DNA of 64,000 bases from Agapanthus africanus (GCA_030015575.1 CM057350.1:523458959-523522958), one strand, 5' to 3'. Numbered from the stretch's first letter, positions 13,055-22,877 are shown. Numbers and translations: made by a program. The notes: a model not told the origin generated them from the sequence alone.

Positions 13055-14260
13055 ATATTTATAAAAATAGAATTTATTTATTAAATAGAAATCACGTTTT
13101 TCATAAAATTGTAATAAAAATTCCATCGAGATCGCATGCTCCGTGAGGAGATCTGCATCTCGCCCTACTAGTCCGATGGATGTGAAATAACTCGCACCAA
13201 CCAAATCGGATTCCCCAAAATGGGTTGTAAGGACTTATCGTATGGAATTTACATAAGACAATTTTAAAGAATACGGTTTTGTAATGGTGAGGGTATTTTA
13301 TTGTAACCTTGTAATTATCCTACAAATAAAGTTCCAAAAGTTATCATGTTATGTCAAGGATGAGTGTTGTGATGAGGTAGGTCATTACCTCGTGAGTTTT
13401 CTAAAGGTAATATGAGCCAAACTATAAAGTAATGTCGTATGTAAACTAGATGGTATTTTACCGTAAAAGTTAAATAAAAGTTGTTTAACATTATATTTTG
13501 AATTGAAACTTGTTTCAAATGTTTATTAATGGTTAATAAACAATATATAAAAAAGATGGTAAATTTTTTATTAAGAAAAAATTATGTTTTTGATGAAATT
13601 AGAATCGGAAGTCGAAATAACTCCGCTTCCGACGAGTTTTGAAAATAGGATTCTATTTACTAGAGAGAGAAGAGGGAAGAGGGGACTTACAAGCTTAGAG
13701 TTTAGAGGAGAGGTAAAGGAAAAGGTTTGCGGCCTTCATGGAGTCGCGGGGTCGCTGGAAGTGCTTCAAATCCTCGCCGGAACTTTGACCTTGGCTAACT
13801 CTACTTGTACAACTTTGGACTTAAAAATTTTAGTCGATACTAGATTTCAGAATAGATAGGGCCAAAGTGTAGGGGGTATTTATAGTATAGAATTCGGGTT
13901 TTGTGAGTGAAGAGAGAATTAAAAATGCATTAAAATTGTGGATTAATACCTCATTTTAAATTCTCTGTTAATGTACAGGAAAAACAAACAGTATGGGGGT
14001 AATGGGGTAAGCCAAGGGGTGCTAGGGTTAAAAGATGGAGGCATTACCTATGGAGAAACTGGCGGTGCCGGCCTTGGGATGATCTTCACCGACCAAAGTA
14101 TGGGGGTTGAGGTCTGGATTCTTGCCACGTGTAAGGGTCTGTTTAAATAATATTTTACACATGTTTGATTTAAGTGACTTTTCATTTTTACGTGTATTGC
14201 ACGTGTAAACTTTTGAGCTTCCAAAAGTTTAAAAGAAAAAATCAATTAAAAATAATATGT

Positions 14261-14328
14261 GGCTGAAGGGATTTGAACATAGGGGCTATGTCACAGCAGT
14301 GCAAGGCTTTATCAATGAGCTACAAGTG
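14261..14328 (-). other. tRNA-like sequence in G1a
   Basis: On the minus strand it reads TAGCTCATTGATAAAGC (A-box-like, 14,306-14,322), an anticodon-arm-like spacer, then GTTCAAATCCC (B-box-like, 14,268-14,278). The same arrangement is in G1b and G1c. It looks derived from a tRNA. I cannot fold a clean acceptor stem, so it is not called a functional tRNA gene. Confidence 0.6.
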
Positions 14329-14643
14329 TTTTCTTGCTGTTCAAAAGTAAATCAAATACTTATTGCATATACAGGATTGCAAATACTCTATTTGTAAATT
14401 AACTTTTAAACAAATTTTCTGTACACTGAAACAGAGTCGTTACATTTGGGATAGCCCCTAGTGCAATGGTAATTGTACAGTTTAGATTCATTTGTATATT
14501 CATTATTGCGGGGCGAGCGTCCGACTTGTGGACTGCCGTTTCCACCAGTTTGCATATTCTTTTATTGGGGCACGACCAGGTTGAGGTCGATATCACCATT
14601 GTATATATTATTTTCTTTTCTGTACCAGGATTACCCCGTTGAG

Positions 14644-15041
14644 GAGTGCTCGAATAGCCGGGTTCTAGAGTTGCAACGGGCGGCGTTGAGACGGATGGGG
14701 CCTTACTCTAGAATTAACGGGCTATTCGCCGCACTCGTAGGGGTATAGGATTACCTCGTGGTGGAGTGCTCGAGTAGCCAGGTTGTAGAGGGCAACGGGC
14801 CCGCATCTCATGGCATTGAAACGAAGGGATCCTTACTCTAGAATTATCGGGCTATTCGCCGCACTCGTAGGGGATATAGGATGACCCACGGAGAGTGCTC
14901 AAGTTACCAGATTCCATGAAGTGTTGGGTGGCCCATTCACTTTGTTGATTGGGGTTGCCTCACTTCCGGGATTGGCGGGTAACTTGCCGCACTCATAGGG
15001 GTATACGGGATTGGCGGGTAACTTGCCGCACTCATAGGGGT
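14644..15041 (+). repeat. Type A hairpin array, three units plus an extra 3' arm
   Basis: Unit 1: arms 14,644-14,671 and 14,705-14,736. Unit 2: 14,764-14,790 and 14,835-14,866. Unit 3: 14,893-14,915 and 14,966-14,994. Arms pair as GAGTGC…TAGCC with GGCTA…GCACTC in units 1-2, and as GAGTGC…AAGTTACC with GGGTAACTT…GCACTC in unit 3. A duplicated 3' arm of unit 3 follows at 15,006-15,041. Copia-A has two units and Copia-C one. Confidence 0.85.
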
Positions 15042-15085
15042 CTAGGTTATATATTGCACAAGCTATCCACACGACCGAGGAACGT

Positions 15086-15116
15086 CGAGTTTCATTTGCG
15101 GCTCAAATGAAACTCG
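15086..15116 (+). other. Type B hairpin of the copia leader
   Basis: A perfect 13-bp stem (CGAGTTTCATTTG with CAAATGAAACTCG) and a 5-nt CGGCT loop. Copia-A and Copia-C have a hairpin at the same place with different but complementary arms (CGGGTTTCA/TGAAACCCG and CCGTGTTTT/AAAACACGG), each with GGCTC in the loop region. Confidence 0.85.
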
Positions 15117-15521
15117 GGGCTCCTAGATTATCTGTTATTCCATTTTGCATATCGCTTTTCTGTGATGTTGCTTATATCATGTCTGGGACGAATGATTATA
15201 TATTTATATATATATACTGGTAGATATTGTATATATTTTGCACCCGCGCTAGTCTAGCCCCCGCTCTGCCGTTAGTTAAGTAACCTAACGGTGCATGACG
15301 GGTCCCCGTGGCGAATGGAGATGACATATACGTACATTGTATTTTCGTTCTTTTCTAGTGTCATAGGGATTAATTGATGGGACCGCATTAATTTTGATTA
15401 ATGCAAGAAAAATAAACCTAAAATTTGTTGTCGGAACAAATTTTTGAAAAAACTATAGTTGTATTCTTTTACTTTACATAGTGGTATTCGTTTAGGAATA
15501 TCCAGCACCTCATTTGAGGAG

Positions 15522-15560
15522 GCAAGAGCCTATATCACTTCACGGGGAATGACCTCTTGC
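15522..15560 (+). other. Type D hairpin of the copia leader
   Basis: GCAAGAG (15,522-15,528) pairs with CTCTTGC (15,554-15,560) around a core with CACTTCACGGGG. Matching hairpins in Copia-A (two copies) and Copia-C (two copies) have different complementary outer arms and a TCCC-TTCACC-GGGA inner hairpin. Confidence 0.8.
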
Positions 15561-16396
15561 GCAAAAGTTTATGTTACTGTAGATTACTCAGTTTTCTTCA
15601 AAAACACTAGTTTTTTAAAAACAGAGCCTAAACCACTCCTTTTCAAAACTACTCGGTTCCTTCAACGATATCAAGTTCATTACGTTAAAAAGGTTTTTCG
15701 CCAAAAATCCAGCCGTAGCCCTCCATCATTTCTTACAAGTATCATCTAGTATTCATGCTATGTATGTTGGCCTACCTCAAGGCATAGTGAATGGTAGCTG
15801 AGTAATTCTTGTTTGCTGCATAGATATGCGATTATTTAGGACGGTCGTACAGTTATTTTGACCTACGTCAAAGACTTGTACGGGTGGGTCTAAATTAATC
15901 CTGGACAATGACGGGTTGAACTTGACTAATGATTTATGATATGTTGGCCTACATCAAGGTCATAAGCGTTAGGGGCAAAAACCACATCGGGAGTTTTAAA
16001 TATACAGGAAACATGCTAGTGTTGCATACCTTATGGAGTGTGGTAACTAGAGTGGCTTTCATCTAAGTTATCATGCAATGATAGTTGGATCCTGATCCCA
16101 CTGATGAGTAGGATTACTCTTAGGAGATATTTTTCACTTTATAATTAGCTGACCTATTAGGTGTCTAGAAAGGTGTTAACGGGGCTACGCCTCTGCGGAA
16201 ACAAGGTTTATTTTAATTAGGTTCGTGCGAGAGCACGGGGAACCTCCCTCGGAGTACCAACACCAACATGGATGAATGATTAGCGAGCTTATAAGGTGTT
16301 AATGATCCCAGCTAGTTCTCCTTTTAAGGTTTGAAGGAGAATTCGAGGAAACAGTGGGAGCCATCCTGATTAGATAAATTAATAACCAATCTAATC

Positions 16397-16760
16397 TTGC
16401 AAGAGCGCACGTTGAGTATTTCTTTTCTCTCTCTCAAGGTAGCAATCAGTTCATGCCTTAATCAGGATAATAAAATGTATGACTTGACCGATCCAGATTC
16501 TTATTCAGGGCTGGAGAACGTCGGTTCGGCTCTAACTTATAACAACTGTCATGAGCATGAGCAAAAGAAAGAGGATTGCATGAATTCCTTGATGACCCTA
16601 ACGAAGAAGAAGCATACTATTGCGTTTCCTTCAGGTGTTCTTGTTATTGAGAACTGTTTTTCGGTCAGTCCTGTCTCCTGGGTACTAGATACCATATCAG
16701 GATCTCATATCTGTAATTTATTATAGGGACTGAGAAAAGTAGGATGGTTGGACCTGGTGA
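16397..16760 (+). pseudogene. Copia-B gag remnant and protease active-site region
   Basis: The frame at 16,397-16,726 ends in SWVLDTISGSHICN (16,676-16,717). In plant copia polyproteins this position carries the aspartic protease motif DTG followed by GSHIC; here the glycine of DTG has become isoleucine. Copia-C has DTRSGSQICN at the matching place. The upstream part is lysine/glutamate-rich and may be the gag tail, but no CCHC zinc knuckle is visible. A stop codon follows at 16,724-16,726. Confidence 0.6.
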
Positions 16761-16827
16761 TATGTCCCTCAGTGTAGGGAACGGAGTATAAGTTGATGTT
16801 GTTGCCGTCGGTGAATATAACCTAGTA

Positions 16828-17016
16828 TTGCCAAGTGGCAATGCTATGATTTTGAACAACTGCTACTATATACCTTTCATGTTTTGTAACATCATATCAG
16901 TTTCTTTACTTGATAAAAATGGATATAAGGTTGTTCTAGATAGAAATATCATGAATATTTACCTTGATAAGGTATTGGTTGCAGAAGGTACACTTTGTAA
17001 TGGTATCTACGTTTGA
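16828..17016 (+). pseudogene. Copia-B protease to pre-integrase linker
   Basis: This frame encodes LNNCYYIPFMFCNIISVSLLDKNGYKV, the conserved stretch found downstream of the protease and before the GAG-pre-integrase domain of plant copia elements. It ends in a stop at 17,014-17,016. The preceding 100 bp has lost a continuous frame. Confidence 0.65.
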
Positions 17017-17025
17017 AATCAAAAC

Positions 17026-18057
17026 ATGGTTTTCAATATACAAAACACACGCAAGAGAAAGAGTTCAGAAGTGAACAAATCCTACTTGTGGCAGTGTAGG
17101 GTTAGTCATATCAATGAGAAAAGACTATCTAAGTTACATAAAGATGGATATTTGAATCCGTTCGAATTTTCATCTCATGAAACTTGTCAGTCTTGTCTCA
17201 AAGAAAAGATGACCAAATCTCCGTTCACCGAATCTCCGTTCACCGGACACGGAGAAAGAGCAACAGAGCTCTTGGGACTCATACACAGTGATGTATGTGG
17301 TCCAACGTCTATAGGTGCAAGGGGTAGGTTCTCATACTTCATAATATTCACTGACGATCTCTCTAGGTTCGGATATGTGTATCTTTTGAAACACAAATCT
17401 AAAGCTTTTGAGAAATTCAAGGAATACAGAAACGAAGTAGAGAACTAGACAGGAAAAAGTATCAAGATCCTTCGATCAGATCAAGGAGAGGAGTACTTGA
17501 GTACGGAATTCCATAACTTTCTAGAAAAGAATGGTATTCTCTCTCAGCTTACTCCTCCGTATACACCACAACATAACGGTGTATCGGAGCGGAGGAATCG
17601 TACACTATTAGATATAGTTCGCTCCATGATAAGTATTGTCGAGTTGCCTTTTTCTTTCTGGAGATATGCACTTGAGACAGCGACATATCTATTGAATAAG
17701 GTTCTGACCAAATCCTTGCCTACTACTCCATATGAAATATAGAGTGGTAAGAAACCATGTATTAAATTCATTAAGATATGGGCTTGTCCGGCTTAAGTTA
17801 AAAAGCAAAATCCGGAAAAATTGGAGGAACATTCGGTTCTATATAAATTTGTGGGATACCCCAAGTATTCACGGGGATATCTGTTCTACCACACCGAAGA
17901 ACAGAAGGTGTTTGTTGCTCGTCACGCCATCTTTTTAGAATGGCAGTTTCTTGCGAAAAAAATAAGTGGGAGCACGGTAGAACTGGAAGAAATTCTGCTG
18001 GTAATGGCCTGCTTGAAACTAGTAGAATCATCTTCATCTAAGATGCAATCCTCTCGA
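17026..18057 (+). pseudogene. Copia-B integrase (GAG-pre-integrase plus integrase core)
   Basis: One reading frame with internal stops at 17,446-17,448 and 17,740-17,742 and a further stop near 17,795. The zinc-binding region reads LWQCRVSHIN…ETCQSC. The catalytic acidic residues are visible: D in HSDVCGP, D in RSDQGEEY and E in GVSERRNRT. The following SFWRYALETATYLLNKV and the VGYPKYSRGYLFYHTEEQKV stretch are the usual C-terminal part. The domain order is intact, so this is a once-functional integrase inactivated by stop codons. Confidence 0.85.
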
Positions 18058-18156
18058 TCCCCGTCTATGAAAAAACTGTAGTATCTCTCGGGCGGATGAG
18101 AAATCCTACTAGATCTGCGGAGTGGCTGAGGTTTGTCGGGTTATATTGAATCGGTT
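18058..18156 (-). other. Micro-inversion inside Copia-B pol
   Basis: Read on the minus strand, this about 100-bp segment gives the integrase/RT linker RRSSRISHPPERYY in the frame expected for the plus-oriented gene. In Copia-C the corresponding segment (about 58,612-58,690) is in the normal direction. So a short piece of pol was flipped. It also marks the change from reading frame 1 (integrase) to frame 2 (RT). Confidence 0.8.
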
Positions 18157-18175
18157 GGATGCTATGTGATCCAAA

Positions 18176-18880
18176 ATGGAGTCTATGTACACCAATAAAG
18201 TTTGGAACTTAGATATTGCTCCACCTGGGGTGAAACCCATTGGATGCAAATGGATCTTCAAAAAGAAGATTGGTGTAGATGGAAAGATGGAAACCTATAA
18301 GGATAGAATTGTTTCAAAAGGTTTTCGTCAAAGAATAGGTGTGGACTATGACAAAACCTTTTCTCCAGTGGCTATGCTCAAATCCATTCGGATCTTACTT
18401 GCCATTGCTGCCTTCCATAACTATGAAATCTAGCAGATGGACGTAAAAACGTTTTTTCTAAACGGAAGTTTGGAAGAGTGCGTTTATATGGATCTGCCGG
18501 AGGGATTCGTAGACAGTGGGAGAAGCGGGAAGGTGTACAAGTTGCTTAAATCCATTTATGAATTAAAGCAGGTATCGCGGAGCTGGAACATCTGTTTTGA
18601 TGAAACATTCAAAGAATTTGACTTCATCAAAAACGAGGATGAGCCTTATATATATAAGAAGATTGTAGGACGAACTGTCGTATTGCTAGTCTTGTACGTG
18701 GACCACATTCTTTTGATAAGAAATGGCATTCCTATGCTATAATTGGTCAAGATGTTCTTGTCACAAAGGTTCTCCATGAAAGACCTGGGCGATGCCCCGT
18801 ATATTCTGGGGATTAAGATCTACAAATATAGATCCAAGAGATTGTTAGGACTTTCACAGTTCATGTACATATAGTCCGTA
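18176..18880 (+). pseudogene. Copia-B reverse transcriptase
   Basis: Recognisable RT (RVT_2 type): VKPIGCKWIFKKKIGVDG, then KTFSPVAMLKSIRILLAIAA, then QMDVKTFFLNGSLEECVYM (first catalytic Asp), then KSIYELKQVSRSWN. The catalytic box is LYVDHILLI, so the second Asp of YVDD has changed to His. In-frame stops at 18,431-18,433, 18,740-18,742 and near 18,872. It starts in a different frame from integrase because of the inversion upstream. Confidence 0.85.
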
Positions 18881-18895
18881 CTAAAGAGATTTAGT

Positions 18896-19681
18896 ATGGA
18901 AGATTCCAAGCGCAGTAATATGCCTGCATTGCACGGAATCACATTCTCCAAAGAGATGACTCCCAAGACTGATGAGGAGAGGGTTCGCATGAGCATTATA
19001 CCCTACGCTTCGGCGGCAGGGTCTATAATTCATGCAATGCTATGTACAATGCAAGATGTAGCCTACGCGCTTAGCGTGGTGAGCCGGTATCAGTCAAACC
19101 TAGGAGAGAACCCATGGACAGCAGTGAAGAACATTCTTATATACCTGAGAAGGACTAAAGAACTGTTCCTGGTATTCGGTAATGGGGACCTCCAGGTGGA
19201 GTCCTTTACCAACTCGAGCCTCCAGAGTGACAAAGATGACAGTAAGTCTGTCTCGGGTTTTGTGTTTACCCTCAATGGAGGGGCAGTCCGTTGGAAGAGC
19301 TCTAAATAGGACATTGTCGCAGACTCGACGATGGAGGCTGAATACATTGCTGCCAACGATGCCGCAAAAGAAGCGGTCTGGATTAAGAAGTTCATTACTG
19401 AACTTGAGGTGGTTCTTTCCATTATTGATCTAATACCTTTGTATTGTAATAACAATGGGGCTATGGATTTAGCGAAGGAACTACGGTCCCATCAGAAATC
19501 TAGACACATCTTGAGGCGGTATCATCTAATCAGGGAGATCATAGATTGCCGGGAGATCGAGATGCGGAGAGTAGACACAAAAGAGAACATGGCGGATCCA
19601 TTCACCAAGGTCCTCCTTCAATCACAGTTCGAGAGACTATTGGAGATGTTGGGTATGCGATATGACAACAACTGGCCCTAG
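18896..19681 (+). pseudogene. Copia-B RT thumb and RNase H
   Basis: The frame continues from RT: YASAAGSIIHAMLCTMQDVAYAL is the standard connection. SDKDDSKSVSGFVF and ADSTMEAEYIAA carry the acidic RNase H residues. ENMADPFTK closes the polyprotein, which ends at 19,679-19,681. One in-frame stop at 19,307-19,309 separates the halves. The PPT and 3' LTR follow within 60 bp. Confidence 0.85.
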
Positions 19682-19721
19682 TGCAGACGTTGGGTACTCG
19701 GTACGCCAATATACGGCCTTA

Positions 19722-19736
19722 GTGCAAGTGGGAGAT
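19722..19736 (+). promoter_or_regulatory. Polypurine tract of Copia-B
   Basis: GTGCAAGTGGGAGAT directly before the 3' LTR start TGTTGGATATG. It primes plus-strand synthesis in LTR elements. Confidence 0.85.
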
Positions 19737-20287
19737 TGTTGGATATGTATGCCTTAGATGCCATTATTGTATATGTATATATATAATGGATGCTTAGACA
19801 TATGTATGTACAGGACAATCTTACTCAGTATGATAGTATGCTATTTGGTTTGTCTTTATCTTAACATGTGTATATGTTTTACTTGATATTACGTATCATT
19901 AATACATGTTGATAAAGCCCGTAGGATTATTGCTTGACTACCAGCGTTATGATGTCAATCATACATGTGGGGGATGGGTAGTCCATAAACACATCCTTAA
20001 ATGTCCCTAGTCGTTGGAGTATCGAGGCTAGGCATCGATATTCCGGAGTAAACCGGTGTATACGTTTCTAGACCCCGACGAGGGGCAATGGTTGGTCCCA
20101 CAGCCATAAGTCTTTCGCACCTAAGATCGTATACAGGTACTCACTGGGGGTGAGTACACTGGACGGACTCGCCGTGAACTTCTAGATGGTACTATATCTA
20201 TCGCCAGATAGTATTTCTTAGGTGACATGAGTACATATTAGTTTTCAGACCTGAGATCGTCATTTGTCTCGTGTGAGTTCCCACTTT
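19737..20287 (+). repeat. Start of the Copia-B 3' LTR
   Basis: About 550 bp resemble the first part of the Copia-C LTRs (from 52,034 and 59,976) and, more loosely, Copia-A's. Shared landmarks include TGATAGTATGCTAT, CATGTTGRTAAAGCCC, GGACGGACTCGCCG and GAGATCGTCAT. Similarity stops after GTTCCCACT at about 20,287. Confidence 0.75.
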
Positions 20288-21840
20288 TTCCCTCATAAAA
20301 AGGGAGAGAAAAGGGGAGAAAATTCCCCATGACTCAAGCCTCACGTGTTAAACACGTGAGCGCTTATATGCAAAGCATATAAGCGCTGCAATCAAACAAC
20401 TATAGGCTAAATAGGCCTCACGTGTTAAACACGTGAGCGCATATATGCAAAGCATATAGGCGCTGCAATCAAACAACAAAAGGCTAAATCGGCCTCACGT
20501 GTTAAACATGTGAGCGCCTATGTGTAAAGAATGTAAGCACAAAAAAAAACCAACACTGGGGTCACGTGTTAAACACGTGAGAACACCCTTTTGAAGCATT
20601 AGCTTCAGACAGAGTTAAACTCTATGCAGAGAAGTAAATTCTATTTTTTGTATGTAAGGCATATGAACGTTAAGGGTAAATGGTCAAAGGCGTAATTGAC
20701 CTCACGTGTTAAACACGTAAGCGTCCATATGCAAGGCATATGGGCGTCAAATGAAAGAAGCTAAATAAGCCTCACGTGTTAAATACGTGAGGGCACCTCC
20801 TTATATATAGAATTAAATTCTACTCTTGGGAAATACCTCCCTGAATTTTTCTAAAAGAGAAATATCCTCTCTGTTAAATAGAGAACCATTGGATCAAAGA
20901 TCCAATGGTGATTAAACATAGAATTAAATTCTATTGAGGGAAAATATCTCCCTGATCTTTCTAAAATGAAAAGGATATTTTCTGTTAAACAGAAAACTGG
21001 TGGATCAAAGATCTAATGAAAAGGGAGAATATTTCCTTATGTCTTTCTAAACAAAAGAAATATGTGCTTTGTTAAATCGAGCACCCTTGGATTAAAAATC
21101 CGATGGTGATAAAAATATCACCATTTAATAGAATAAGATTCTATATATGCGAAAATATTCCCCCGATTTTGTTAAAAAACAAGAAAATATATTCTGTAAA
21201 AACAGAAACACTTGGATCAAAGATCCGACGGTGGGTAAAATTCCCCAAACAAATGTTGAGACCAATTAAATGAATTGGAATCTCTCAATGAGAGATTTTC
21301 TCAAAACTAAATAACAATTTCCACTATATAAAGGACCTGATATTTTAAGTCTCAATCACACAGAGACAGAAACACAAAAATGACAGAAAGCTCTAAAAAC
21401 GATAGAGAATTTAATTCTCAAAAGAAGATAGTAGAGTTCACTCCTTCAAGACTCTAGGTAAAGAAAAAGGGAGAGACCAAAATATCTCCTTTGCCTAGTA
21501 CAATGGAAATAAGGGTTTAACCCTTCACACAAGAACTTAGTTCTTCCTCTGGTTTAAAATTTGCAAAAGAAAATCTCCCCATAAGTTGAGAATTTAATTC
21601 TCATCGGGGAGATTCTGTTCTGCAGACTCAAAACTTAGAGAAAAAAACTAGGTTAAAAAGAAAAAAAAGAACATATGTTCTAAGAATTTAATTCCTCCGA
21701 AATTAGGGCTTAACCCTACATAAAGAACTTAGTTCTTATAAAAAGAAAAGAAGAACATAGTTCTCCCATTAACAAAAATGATCCAAGATCTTCAAAACAG
21801 AAACCTTAATGATCATCGATGACTAAAATGTCACTAATAG
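20288..21840. repeat. Palindrome array (at least 20 short inverted repeats)
   Basis: Six copies of TCACGTGTTAAACACGTGA or one-base variants begin at 20,341, 20,418, 20,495, 20,562, 20,702 and 20,772, several followed by an ATATGCAAAGCATAT palindrome. Then come unrelated short palindromes: AGAGTTAAACTCT (20,611), TAGAATTAAATTCTA (20,808 and 20,919), CCATTGGATC/GATCCAATGG (20,886-20,908), CTGTTAAACAG (20,982), CCAATT/AATTGG (21,262-21,278), TCTCTCAATGAGAGA (21,281), AAGGGTTTAACCCTT (21,511), AAGAACTTAGTTCTT (21,531 and 21,723), GAGAATTTAATTCTC (21,588) and AGAACATATGTTCT (21,668). It may be U3 of the Copia-B LTR or a separate insertion. Confidence 0.8.
21323..21334 (+). promoter_or_regulatory. 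TATA-like box within the palindrome region
   Basis: ACTATATAAAGG followed about 25-40 bp on by a CA-rich stretch (CTCAATCACACAGAGAC), the usual look of a retrotransposon or plant transcription start. This is a pattern match only. Confidence 0.4.
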
Positions 21841-22783
21841 AGATTCGGGGGAGAAGAGGGAGGTGATGAAGGAGATGAGGGTGAGGGGATGAAGGCGAGG
21901 AGGTGGTGATGCAGGGACGGTCGCCGACGACGAAGAGGCGAGGGTTGCAGGCTTGGGTTCACGCGAGCGCGGGAGGCAGGAAAGAGAAATTTTGAGAAGA
22001 TGAGGAAGAGAGAGAGAGACTTGTATGGAGTTTATAAAAATAAAATATATAGATATAAATATGTGAAAGAGAGAGAGAGAGAGAGAGATTTGATTAGGTA
22101 GGATTTTTAAAGGAAATATAAATAATGCAGAGAGAGAGGGAGAGAGAGAATTGAGAGATTTAGATTTAGGTTAAAATATATTTTTTTCTGTTAAAGAAAA
22201 CTTTAGAAGGAAAATAAAGAATATAATATTATAATATTAGTCCGTTTTGAGATTTTGGCAAATACAAATTTACTCCAAAACACGCCCGGGTCGGGTCCAA
22301 AAATTCAGATTTAAAATATGAAAATATATGCGACGACCAAAATTAAAAATGAATGCTCGGGTAACGGAAATGCATACCCCCAAGAACGGATGCACGTACG
22401 TGCGTGTAGCCATCCAAACACGTCCGTTTCACTGAACGGGACGAGAACAAGATGCACGGATGCTACCACGGGGTCAAGGGTATCATGCAGGCTATGAAAT
22501 ATAGTTTTAAAATATTTTTCGTGACTTAAAAATGTTATATGGTAAAAGATGCAATACTGGATAAAATGTCAGTATGCAGTATTTATGAAAATGCACAAGT
22601 CTACGCAACAAGTCAAGTTAAACTATAAACATGAATCGAACAGGTTCCAAGCAAGCGGGTCGGGTCGAATGTAATGTAAATTGTAAAAATACCATTCGCA
22701 CCCAAAACACGGTAAATCAAGAAAATACCACCAATAAGGAAATACGGGGAACTGGAATTGGTATAAATGAAATCGGGTGTTAC
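21841..22783 (-). repeat. LTR-like segment, minus orientation
   Basis: GA-rich, non-coding DNA with (GA)n runs at about 22,003-22,018, 22,069-22,090 and 22,127-22,150. The right edge reads …CGGGTGTTACA, so on the minus strand it begins TGTAACACCCG, a common plant LTR start. A purine run next to it (minus AAAGGAAACC, 22,784-22,793) could be a PPT. The left limit is unknown. The small frame 22,613-23,038 mixes this with LINE sequence and is not a gene. Confidence 0.45.
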
Positions 22784-22864
22784 AGGTTTCCTTTGTAAAA
22801 TGTTGCGTGTCACCTCGGACACGTAGGTAAATACTGAGACTATAGCTCCTTTTTGGAAATCCCT

Positions 22865-22877
22865 TCGATAAATATTA
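22865..22877. repeat. Target-site duplication of LINE-1 (left copy)
   Basis: TCGATAAATATTA, repeated exactly at 24,043-24,055. Thirteen bases is a normal LINE TSD length; the first four overlap with the LINE sequence itself. Confidence 0.85.

Larger units (their letters stand above)
11582..14444 (-). mobile_element. G1a: solo long LTR, gypsy-type, minus orientation
   Basis: A 2,863-bp unit bounded TGTCACGCTCC…CGTTACA on the plus strand, with near-matching 5-bp flanks TGTGG (11,577-11,581) and TTTGG (14,445-14,449). It is homologous end to end with G1b and with G1c after removal of N1. There is no PBS, PPT or pol, so it is a solo LTR. I place its sense strand as minus because a TATA-like box followed by a CT-rich leader reads that way in the copies, and because a minus start TGTAAC and end GTGACA fit LTR convention. 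Lineage (Tekay-like or Tat-like) is uncertain. Confidence 0.8.
14445..16396 (+). other. Structured untranslated leader of Copia-B
   Basis: Non-coding region between PBS and gag. From 5' to 3' it holds three large type A hairpin units (14,644-14,994), a repeated 3' arm (15,006-15,041), type B hairpin (15,086-15,116), a CCGTTAG/CTAACGG hairpin (15,269-15,291) and type D hairpin (15,522-15,560). It ends with the conserved block CAGTGGGAGCCATCCTGATT and a CT-rich stretch before gag. The open frames at 14,473-14,748 and 15,459-15,749 run through the hairpins and are not supported as genes. Confidence 0.75.
1..20287 (+). mobile_element. Copia-B: Ty1/copia LTR retrotransposon, host of two insertions, both ends incomplete
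   Basis: Parts in order: 5' LTR (1 to about 1238), PBS (1239-1251), leader (1252-1385, 11,208-11,581, 14,445-16,396), degenerate pol (16,397-19,681), polypurine tract (19,722-19,736) and 3' LTR start (19,737-20,287). Removing Copia-A (1386-11,202) and G1a (11,582-14,444) rejoins a leader that is collinear with the leaders of Copia-A and Copia-C. Pol order (protease, integrase, RT, RNase H) is the Ty1/copia order. The motif style and LTRs near 2 kb resemble the BARE-1/Angela type; that lineage call is inference. The visible 5' and 3' LTR pieces do not overlap, so they cannot be compared. Confidence 0.8.

Noticed and set aside
20338..20800. Regularly repeated palindromes resembling a CRISPR array
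   Set aside because: Spacers are not uniform, parts of them are also palindromic and repeated, no cas genes, and the setting is a plant retrotransposon.
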